Source of the DNA: Cladorhizidae sp. MBARI D1340-BT2
Lineage: Eukaryota > Porifera > Demospongiae > Poecilosclerida > Cladorhizidae
Direction: 5' to 3'
NCBI GenBank assembly: GCA_028752905.1
Contig: JAQNBH010000056.1
Span: 1-64,000 of the forward strand
Length of the DNA: 64,000 bases
Shown here piece by piece: positions 21,105 to 29,573 of this stretch. The notes under the pieces were generated by a model that made no database searches, had not been told where the DNA came from, and saw only the letters and a list, made by a program, of their open reading frames with translations. Positions within the stretch are counted from its first letter, which is position 1, and every line of letters starts with the position of its first letter. The position numbers were made by a program, and so were the translations under genes.

Positions 21105-22043
21105 AAAAGTATTAAAAAATAAAATAAAAAATTAAATTAAAATTAAAAAATCCGCCTGCCGGGTACAATTGTCAGGTACAATTGAATTATCTAGTGCAGG
21201 GGTTAATTTGTTAATTAGATTCCCTTCTCTCAAAGGGAGATGACCATATAGTAAATATCAATACACGCAAATGATAATTATAGGTAATTGCAAGTACATA
21301 ACTTCCTATTCAGTGTCTAATGATTCAAGTCAAATATGTTGTGTGTTAATTTATTAGTTGATTTTACCAGAAGTAGTCCAACATTGATTGACCTGAATGG
21401 TGCAGGATCACTGTCTTGCCCCACCACGGCCCAGTGTCACATGTGTTTGGTTAGCAGGTGTTTGTTAGCAGTTCAACCACATCCAATCAGCAAACTACCA
21501 ACTTGTCATGTTGCATGTGTGCTGGTGTGGTTGCTGCTGATGATGATAATACAGGAACTTGTTTGCCTTGAGTTGCTTGTTTGATATCATTTTGCTGCTC
21601 ATGTTGAATAAATAAAAGGTATCAGCTCCCTCCTGCCAACAGTTGTAGCTCCATTGGCCACAACTTGTAAAAAGTACTCAACAGTCACTTATTGAGCTTG
21701 TAAAGTTTACAATATAGCTGAGAGATAGTCACAGCATTGGCACACCAATGGTTGCCTGAAAGTAAGAGATCTTACAACACAATCAAAAGACAGATTCAAA
21801 GTCTATCCATCATAACACCACCCACCAGATATAGCCAATCAGAACACACACACACACGAATGATTACATGAATACAGTAAAATGAGAAATGCACAAGGGT
21901 GTTAATCAAAGTGTTAATGACTGCTTCTTTCACAAGTTGGGAGGTTATAATGACAAATGACAACCTGCACATGAGAAAAGACAACAGCTAAAGTCAAAAA
22001 AAGCAAACACCATGTTAAACCAAGCACACAAGAGATTAAAAGA
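21105..22043. other. Non-coding stretch, nothing recognised
   Basis: Contains a direct repeat GGTACAATTG (about 21,160 and 21,174) and a CA run at 21,846-21,857. An 82-codon plus-strand frame at 21,336 resembles no family. Confidence 0.4.
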
Positions 22044-22121
22044 TGTTCAACGAACTGTCAGTTGATATAATCAAGATAAAATGACCTTCTCAATAATAAA
22101 CTTGAATTTATTCACTTATGA
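22044..22121. repeat. Dispersed repeat, copy 3, truncated
   Basis: CTGTCAGTTGATATAAT, then CCTTCTCAATAATAAACTTG and TTATTCA correspond in order to copies at 566-690 and 2776-2895. The CGATGTTTCG and hairpin section is replaced by the start of the 28-bp minisatellite. Confidence 0.65.
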
Positions 22122-22565
22122 GACATACAGTGCACCTGTTGTATGAGACATGCAGTGCATCTGTTAATATTTGAGAAGTGTAGTGCATCTGTTAATGTAC
22201 GAGACATACAGTGCATCTGTTAATGTATGAGACATGCAGTGTATCTGTAATGTATGAGACATGCAGTGCACCTGTTGTATGAGACATGCAGTGTATCTGT
22301 TAATGTGTGAGACATGTAGTGCATCTGTTGATGTATGAGACATGCAGTGCATCTGTTAATGTATGAGACATGCAGTGCATCTGTTAATGTATGAGACATG
22401 CAGTGCATCTGTTAATGTATGACACATGCAAAGCGTCTGTTGAAGTATGAGACATGGAATTGATCTGTTAATGTATGAGACATGGAATACATCTCTTAAT
22501 GTATGAGACATCAGAGTATCTGTTAATGTTTGAGACATGCATTGCATCTGTTAATGTATGAGACA
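22122..22565. repeat. 28-bp minisatellite, about 16 copies
   Basis: The core ATGAGACATGCAGTGCATCT followed by GTTAATGT is repeated with small deletions (some units lack TAA or a few bases) and point changes. Open frames of about 62 codons on the minus strand in this region are products of the repeat period and not genes. Confidence 0.95.
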
Positions 22566-22895
22566 CACAATAAAATGTGATGCATTAGTGGAAAAGCTAA
22601 CGGTCAGCTTTTTTATAAAAGGTGTTTAAAATCTATGATGATAATCGTAGAATATACTCTTCAGCTTTTCAGAGGAAAATATACAATTGCTTGTTCAAGA
22701 AATGTTACAGCAATAGCCATAGTTAACTTAGTGGTTCTCCTTATCCCCCTTATGGTGGTTTTAAACTCACCAAAAATACCAAGGGTAAATCCTTCCTATA
22801 TAAGCTCTGTCAGAAAAATATCAACACTCCAACCAATATAGTCCTATCAGTAGCCACCTTGACACTTGCAAACAGCCAGTTGCACTTTCACTAAC

Positions 22896-23430
22896 CTGTC
22901 AATGAGGACATCTTCTGCTCAGCATAATGGAATGCAGCTGCTGCAGCAATTGGCTGCCAAGATTTTTCCTCGTTTCCATCAGCATAATCTGCGATACCTT
23001 TGATAATGATGACCTCTGTCCTTCCTTTTTTCATAAAACTTATCAGTTCTCCTCCCTCCATTTCTCCTGCTATGGGTTTGGGGTTTAAACTTGCTCTGAT
23101 TTGGTCACGAAAATCTCAAGAATTAATCAAAATTGAACATGAAGCCATATGCCCTGTATAAAACTTAGCACAGCGGTTCTTGCTAACAGGAAACTCTTCT
23201 ACTATAGATGGATTATCGCAAAATATTCGCTTCATTTCACCTTCCAATGTAGTGTTATGATCACGACTTTCGATGAAACTTTCGTTGATTTTGAGGATGT
23301 CAATGGCTGAGATTTTGTTCGAGATGAGCACTTCAGCAATTTTTTGGTTATGTTCAAATGCATGCTGGTTATGGTTTAAGTTCAGGCTCTTCAAAGGGGC
23401 TACCCCAGCAACCAGGTAAGTCCATCCCAC
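22896..23430 (-). pseudogene. Nucleoside-phosphorylase-like domain exon (PNP/UDP family), one in-frame stop
   Basis: The minus strand from 23,430 reads VAGVAPLKSLNLNHNQHAFE and, after FYTGHMASCSILINS, a TGA at 23,116-23,118. The same frame then continues NPKPIAGEMEGGELISFM, TEVIIIKGIADYADGNEEKS and WQPIAAAAAFHYAEQKMSS. EMEG and the ADYADG-type box are the ribose- and base-binding motifs of the purine/uridine phosphorylase fold, and the W-Q-x(2)-AA pattern is typical of the version found in animal and fungal NLR-type or other multidomain proteins. The segment ends at a splice donor, ACAG then GTTAG, at 22,896/22,895. The upstream exon boundary is uncertain and no partner domain (NACHT, death) was found nearby. 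The stop suggests a pseudogene; a sequencing error is possible. Confidence 0.75.
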
Positions 23431-24050
23431 AAACGGATTAAACCACTCACACTGGTGCTAGGATGATATGTACTAGTGTTACCAGCTAGTGGTAATTATC
23501 AACTCTGCTATAAAAGGTGCACCTATAGTTACAAGACAATTGCATAGGTGGAGTTGCCAGCCACATTGAGTATCAAAAATAAGTAAGACAGGTCATGGGT
23601 AGCAAACGGTAGGACCAGTTCTCCAGATAGTCTAGAGAATAGCTACTAATTGTATAAATGATAAAGCCTGGCTGGTCAAAACATCTGAAGTAATATCTTT
23701 CATCATTGTCATCTATTCCCACAATTCAAACACAGGATCTTGCACACCTCATGCATGCACTAACAGTGAATGTGAATTTACTCATTCAACACTCAACAAT
23801 ATGCACAGACTTTATTCTGCCTAAAGTTTCGTAATTGCTGCTATAAGATCGGTTGTATTACCTGGAAAGTTTCTTACCTGCAACGAGATGTTCCTTTGGT
23901 GATTCAAGTTGTAAGTTTGGGTATCATTAAGAAGAGCCATCTATGTTGCCACTAAGCTTCCTAACGTTTCTTCTTGGTCCAGATTAGGTCACAAAGGAGC
24001 TTTATTTTTCCTTACCATGGAAAAGTCACATTCTTCGGCAGCATGTGAAG
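23431..24050. other. Intergenic or intronic stretch, nothing recognised
   Basis: No supportable frame. If the phosphorylase-like exon belongs to a larger gene, its upstream intron would lie here. Confidence 0.4.
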
Positions 24051-24109
24051 AGAAAACAATTAAGGCCAACATCTGCATTGTTTTTGGCATATCATTTTCC
24101 TCCTGGACT

Positions 24110-25060
24110 GCAGAACTTTAACCATAGTCAGATCTCATAAAATTACGTAATCTGCGTAGAGTACCAGCATTTCGTTCATATTCACAGGAAGTGACGGGTA
24201 TGGTGCAAGCAATCTTCAATAAGGTGTATATATATATTGGGGAACAAAAGTTGATCACACTCTTTCAGTGCAGTATATAGCACAAGTACTGGGCCTTTCT
24301 GAAGCAGGCATGCAGACAAAACTTTGTTTCCAACGGCCAAGTCCTTGGTCAAAAAGCTGGCCAAATCACTAAAATAAACATCCACACCATCAGAAAAATT
24401 TATATCATTCTTCGTACACAAAATAGAAGGGACAAGACATAGCTGTAAAAAAAAGCGAAAAAGAAATCGCTAAAGCTTTAGATGGAAACTATCGCCAAGA
24501 GCATCTGCTCGCCCTAAAGCATGCTGATCGAGTATAATTTCCAAGTTTCTCTCTTATAGAGCGCAATGAGGATGAAGTTTTGGATAATGGTGAGAATCGA
24601 GTCTCTAAGTCACATAGTATATTGTCAACAAAGGGGAGAGCCACATTTATTTTAAGCCACTCCTCAATTATACTTGTCACTACATTAGGCCTGTTTCTCT
24701 GCCTTTCGCAGCTCGTGGTATTACATGGCTGTACATTCACTGATGACGCCATTCTTTCAGCATGTATATATATTGTATATATATTTTATGAAATTCATTA
24801 TAGATATTAGTCCTCATTACCTTGTAGTATGATAAAACACTATCAATCTGCTGAAATTCCTGAACTACATCGAATGTTATACTCTGTAACTTCACTGTAA
24901 TGCCAGCCACATGTGAAAGAAACTGATTAATAATCAGCAAAACAATAATGAACTCATATTCTGAGAGCATGCAGAAGAGAAGTGGCTTTGCTTCTTGACT
25001 CGTAATCCCACACAGCATTACTAAAATTAGCAGTGAATGTATCAATGTGCAATCCAAGCC
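24110..25060 (-). pseudogene. hAT transposase relic (ZMYM1-like), C-terminal half
   Basis: On the minus strand: LSEYEFIIVLLIINQFLSHV and ITVKLQSITFDVVQEFQQID (25,057-24,737), then after a frame change CERQRNRPNVV and ALPFVDNILCDLETRFSPLS (24,700-24,560), then VDVYFSDLASFL (about 24,380) and LFPNIYIHLIEDC. In another frame near 24,230-24,120 LLKIACTIPVTSCEYERNAG and TLRRLRNFMRSDYG form the hAT dimerisation motif, where SFS is replaced by NAG. The order is that of ZMYM1-like hAT transposases. Numerous stops and frame changes show decay. A possible N-terminal piece on the same strand is at 26,796-26,981. Confidence 0.8.
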
Positions 25061-25075
25061 CTATTCTTTCGAAAG

Positions 25076-26817
25076 CAGTGACCCAACCATCCCGGAATGG
25101 CCGGGACAGTCCCGGAATTTTGAGCATTGTCCCGGTGGTGTCCTTGTCCCGGAAATGTCCCGGAATTTACAGCTACACGCACCTTGCGCTACCACTCACT
25201 TAGATGGCTACTGCAGTCCCAAGCTTGTTTAGTTTAGTCCTTTAACACTCGTAAAGCAACAAAAACCGGACCCTTTTTAGCAGAGAAAAACTTCAGATAA
25301 ACAATTACGGGTGTGCGAAACAACCTTTGACCTTGTTTCGATTGGAGGTGCGGCACTCACGTGAACTTCTCAGCACGTTATATGATAATTGCAATCTCAG
25401 CAAAATGGTAGGCAGAGGAGAGAATGCCATTTTGACAAAAATGGATCAAAGAATTTCAGGGGATAGGCAAGAGTTTCAAAGGTATAAATAAAATATATAT
25501 AATGAAATTGATTGACAAAGTAAGTAAGCATGGAATACAGGTAAATAATAACAATACAGGGTAAATAATAACATCATGGGTACAGTGTGCTGCTTGTGTA
25601 CAATGCAATAGTAATGTCAGTAGTCTTGCCTTCATTTTAGTTCACTTGTATCCCGATGTACTCTGTGTGCAATCGACTTTGGTGTTACCCATGGTGGCCG
25701 TAATGATGTCACATCTCACCTCAAGAGCAAGAAACATAAGGATATGTCAAAGGCTGTGCTATCAACTATTCCAATCACCTTTCTCTTCCTACATCAGAGG
25801 TGATCAAGTAATCGAAGCAGAGGTCAGGTGGGCTACATTTGTTACTAAGTACAACATATCCTTTCTGTCTAGTGACCACGTCACCAAGCTTTTCAGCAAG
25901 ATGTTCACAGACTCTGGAAATTATCCTGTTCCCACACCAAAACCACCGCCATAGTGAAGAAAGCTCTTGCTCCTTACTTCACACAGAGAGTTATGGAGTC
26001 AATGTCAAGTGGTCCATTCTCTTTGATGATTGATGAATCCCATGACAAGAGGGATAAGTCTTGCATAATTCTTTTGAGGCTTCTTGGTCCACAGGTAGCA
26101 GGTAGGTGAAGTACGGACGAGATTCTTGGATATGCCTGTTGTTATAGCTACCAACTTGTTTCAAGCCTTGAAGGAGTCACTGACTAAGAATGGGCCTTTG
26201 ACAATGCAGTGTCTTTCATGTCTGATACCACCAATGTTATGAAAGGAGTGAGGTCAGGTGTGCAGAAGCTGATTAAGGATGAGATCCCAACTTTGTATGA
26301 TGTTGGTTGCATCTGCCATTTGGCTGATTTAATAGTCAAAGCTGGTTTGAAGGTACTCCCAGTGAACATTGACCAGCTGTTTATCGACATATTCTACTAC
26401 TTCCATAGCAGCAAGAGAACAGCAATTTGTCATCTTATGGTGTTCACTTTTCACAACTGAGCCAGGGGTGATTTTGAAGCATTGCCACACACGATGGCTC
26501 AGCTTGCTGAAGTGTGTGAATCGTTGCCTCAGGCAGTATGATGGTTTGAAGTCATTCTTCTTGTCTTGTGAGGAAGCTGAACAGCTAAGGTCTGTAGCAT
26601 TCTTTCAAGGCATGAGAATCCTCTGATGAAAGCTGTTGTTCTTTTATCTTGCCCTCAATGGATCAATTCAACCACCTCTTCCAGAAATCTACAGAGAATA
26701 CTTCTATGATGACGGTTAGTTAGGGCGACGTATAAAATTAATGGCACACTAATTAGGGGGCGCGGTCGAAAAATTCCGCGGTATATATCCCGGAATTAAC
26801 TTATGGAAGGGCCACTG
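25076..26817 (+). mobile_element. hAT element with short terminal inverted repeats, inserted between two minus-strand hAT pieces
   Basis: The left end CAGTGACCCAACCAT and the right end, read inward, CAGTGGCCCTTCCAT match at 12 of 15 positions and start with CAGTG as hAT ends do. Several TCCCGG words crowd the left subterminal zone (25,090-25,165) and one lies near the right end (about 26,788), as expected for subterminal transposase sites. Flanking 8-mers (TTCGAAAG and ACCATAAA) do not match, so no target duplication is visible and the boundaries remain provisional. Inside is a two-exon, frameshifted transposase on the plus strand. Confidence 0.55.
25405..26700 (+). pseudogene. hAT transposase relic with BED-like zinc finger
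   Basis: Exon 1 (ATG at 25,405 to 25,481) gives a short N-terminus ending GDRQEFQ. GT at 25,482 and TTCATTTTAG ending at 25,640 bound an intron whose removal keeps the frame. Exon 2 starts RCTLCAIDFGVTHGGRNDVT and SHLKSKKHKDMSKAV, a C-x2-C...H-x5-H finger. Frameshifts follow near 25,795. Later blocks are APYFTQRVMESMSSGPFSLM with IDESHDK (first catalytic Asp), FMSDTTNVMKGVRSGVQKLI, LYDVGCICHLADLIVKAG and HTRWLSLLKCVNRCLRQYDG. These match hAT transposases of the ZBED/KIAA1586-like group. The C-terminal dimerisation part with the catalytic Glu was not found before the right end, so it is truncated as well as frameshifted. Confidence 0.8.
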
Positions 26818-26981
26818 ACCATAAATTTATAACATCCATAGAAATCTGAATACGCAGTGTCTTCCTGCCCAACGGGGTTCTGTCCTGGTTCACTCCGCTC
26901 TTCTTCGACTTCTACCACACTTTTGAAATATTTCAGAAGCCCGCTAGGGTTGCCAAACGGTAACTTTCTCTTGCTCGCCAT
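26796..26981 (-). CDS. Short minus-strand ORF, probable N-terminal exon of a hAT transposase
   Basis: The frame begins MASKRKLPFGNPSGLLKYFK in a good start context (ATAATGG) with a TATATATATA box about 10-20 bp upstream. A basic start followed by a phenylalanine-rich LLKYF motif is common at the N-termini of ZMYM1-like hAT transposases. An acidic linker follows and the last residues run over the presumed end of the plus-strand hAT element. It may be the 5' exon of the minus-strand hAT gene whose C-terminal half is at 24,110-25,060, now separated by the nested element. Function by itself is unlikely. Confidence 0.45.
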   Translation of the reverse strand: MASKRKLPFGNPSGLLKYFKSVVEVEEERSEPGQNPVGQEDTAYSDFYGCYKFMVSGPSIS

Positions 26982-27199
26982 TATCAGCTATATATATACC
27001 AACTCCGCTCAGAAAAACAAACGTGACATAAAGTACCTTACCAGCTTTTCTGCAATTTATTTTATTTTATTATTATTATTTTTTTTAAGCTGGGGTTGAG
27101 ACACCACTGTCAAAGTGGGGGGCTGACAATTTAGAGGGGTATGAACCTGATGCAGCTGCAGGGAGTGGATGTGGGAGGTAACGACCTAGAGGAGCTGTA

Positions 27200-27720
27200 T
27201 TTTGTTGAAATGAACAGTGAAAATCGTAATTACCAAAATACTTTTCATAATTATGCTGACACAAATATCTTGGCTACAGAAATCAAATCTAATGAGTCTG
27301 TAAATTATTTGTGCATCAAACGGTTATTCAACCGTTTTTCAGTCATGGTTGAACATAAGTATATAGGTGAAGAGACGCTTGAGGGCGGAAAATGTTCTAA
27401 CTGCACCTTTAACTCTTCAAGGTCTACATCATTTTTGGAGCAAGAGTCCCCGATTTTTATTACTTCATTCTTGAAATATTTCTTGTTTGCTGCCTTCATA
27501 AGTGCTTGCTCCATTGATAACACCAGTGATGGAATCTGTTTGGTTTGAAGTTCACCAGAGAGTCGATCACAGGCTTCAAAGTAGAATTTTCTGTAGTAGA
27601 CCTTCACTGAATTGAACTGATAGGGTTCACTTCCACTGTCATAATGTGCAAGTTGTTTCCTACTCCTAGGTAGCACTGGTTGTCCAATTCCCTCCTTCTC
27701 AGAAAATTGAATACACTCTT
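27200..27720 (-). pseudogene. Third hAT transposase relic, cut by the satellite
   Basis: On the minus strand from about 27,720: EECIQFSEKEGIGQPVLPRS, RKQLAHYDSGSEPYQFNSVK, VYYRKFYFEACDRLSGELQT and VLSMEQALMKAANKKYF, then DVDLEELKVQLEHF. This is the section of hAT transposases around the LPR-x-RK motif. It then jumps to STMTEKRLNNRLMHK, which in intact proteins follows the dimerisation core, implying an internal deletion. In the next frame TDSLDLISVAKIFV continues the usual C-terminus. The upstream end passes directly into the 31-bp satellite at 27,720, so the first half of the gene has been lost or lies beyond the array. Confidence 0.75.
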
Positions 27721-28830
27721 CATACTTACTGTGCATAGGCAACAGTTCATCACTACTTACTGTGCATAGGGAATAGTTCATCGCTACTTACTTTGCATAG
27801 GGAATAGTTCATCAGATTACTGTGCATAGGGAATAGTTCATTGCTACTTACTGTGCATAGGGAATACTTCATCACTACTTACTGAACATAGGGAATAGTT
27901 CATCGCAACTTACTGTACATAGGGAATAGTTAATCGCCACTTACTGTGCATAGGGAATAGTTCATCACTACTTACTTTGCATAGGCAAGAGTTCATACTT
28001 ACTGTGCATAGGGAATAGTTCATCGCTACTTACTGTGCATAGGGAGTAGTTCATCACTACTTACTGTGCATAGGGAATAGTTCATCGCTACTTACTATGG
28101 ATAGGGAATAGTTCATCAGTTATTACTGTACATAGGGAATAGTTCATCCTACTTACTATGCATAGGCAATAGTTCATCACTACTTACTGTGCATTGGGAA
28201 TAGTTCATCACTACTTATTGTGCATAGTGAATAGTTCTTCACTACTTACTATGCATAGGGAATAGTTCATCACACTTACTGTGCATAGGGAATAGTTCAT
28301 CACTACTTACTGTGCATAGCGAATAGTCCATCGCTACTTACTATTCATAGGGAATAGTTCATCCCTACTTACTGTGCATAGGGAATAGTTCATCAGTACT
28401 TACTGTACATAGGGAATAGTTCATCCTACTTACTATGCATAGGCAATAGTTCATCACTACTTACTCTGCATAGGGAATAGTTCATCGCTACTTACTGTGC
28501 ATAGGGAATAGTTCACCACTTACTATGCATAGGGAATAGTTCATCCCTACTTACTGTGCATAGGGAATAGTTCATCACTACTTACTGTACATAGGAAATA
28601 GTTCATCGCCACTTACTGTGCATAGGGAATAGTTCATCACTACTTACTTTGCATAGGCAAGAGTTCATACTTACTGTGCATAGGGAATAGTTCATCGCTA
28701 CTTACTGTGCATAGGGAGTAGTTCATCACTACTTACTGTGCATAGGGAATAGTTCATCGCTACTTACTGTGCATAGGGAATAGTTCATCACTACTTACTG
28801 TGCATAGGGAATAGTTCATCACTACTTACT
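27721..28830 (+). repeat. 31-bp satellite A, left block
   Basis: Monomers with the core TTACTGTGCATAGGGAATAG followed by TTCATC and a variable three- to five-base link are arranged head to tail. The block starts within former hAT coding sequence. Most of it (27,721 to about 28,500) recurs almost unchanged 5,704 bp further on, at 33,425 to about 34,200. Confidence 0.97.
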
Positions 28831-29054
28831 TGAAGACTACACAACCCAATAATGATCTACTTGAAGACCACACAACCCAATAATGATCTACTTGAAGACC
28901 ACACAACCCAATAATGATCTACTTGAAGGCCACACAACCCAATAATGATCTACTTGAAGGCCACACAACCCAATAATGATCCACTTGAAGGCCACACAAC
29001 CCAATAATGATCTACTTGTAGGCCACACAACCCAATAATGATCTACTTGAAGAC
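28831..29054 (-). repeat. 31-bp satellite B, left arm, about 7 copies
   Basis: The unit contains CCACACAACCCAATAATGAT followed by CTACTTGAAGA and has a period of exactly 31 bp, the same as satellite A, but shares only scattered bases with it. The arm ends at the palindrome centre, 29,039-29,054. Confidence 0.95.
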
Positions 29055-29573
29055 TTATTGGGTTGTGTGGCCTTCAAGTAGATCATTATTGGGTTGTGTG
29101 GTCTTCAAGTAGATCATTATTGGGTTGTGTGGCCTTCAAGTAGATCATTATTGGGTTGTGTGGTCTTCAAGTAGATCATTATTGTGTTGTGTGGCCTTCA
29201 AGTAGATCATTATTGGGTTGTGTGGTCTTCAAGTAGATCATTATTGGGTTGTGTGGCCTTCAAGTAGATCATTATTGGGTTGTGTGGCCTTCAAGTGGAT
29301 CATTATTGGGTTGTGTGGTCTTCAAGTAGAACATTATTGGGTTGTGTGGTCTTCAAGTAGATCATTATTGGGTTGTGTGGCCTTCAAGTACATCATTATT
29401 GGGTTGTGTGGCCTTCAAGTGGATCATTATTAGGTTGTGTGGCCTTCAAGTAGATCATTATTGGGTTGTGTGGTCTTCAAGTAGATCATTATTGGGTTGT
29501 GTGGTCTTCAAGTAGATCATTATTGGGTTGTGTGGCCTTCAAGCAGATCATTATTGAGTTGTGTGGTCTTCAA
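29055..29573 (+). repeat. 31-bp satellite B, right arm in inverse orientation, about 17 copies
   Basis: The reverse complement of the left-arm unit is repeated about 17 times with point variants (CCTTCAAG or TCTTCAAG). Together with the left arm it makes a palindrome of over 200 bp per arm with a 16-nt centre. A 71-codon open frame at 29,218-29,433 is a by-product of the period. Confidence 0.95.

Noticed and set aside
22164..22547. Three overlapping minus-strand ORFs rich in His, Cys and Ser
   Set aside because: They are translations of the 28-bp minisatellite in several frames, with no independent support.
29218..29433. 71-codon ORF with repeated VDHYWVVW-like words
   Set aside because: It is the translation of satellite B; the 31-bp period rotates through frames and produces the repeated peptide.
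28831..29573. Satellite B as a simple diverged version of satellite A
   Set aside because: Only about 12 of 31 positions agree in the best obvious register, close to what AT-rich chance gives; the shared period is reported instead.
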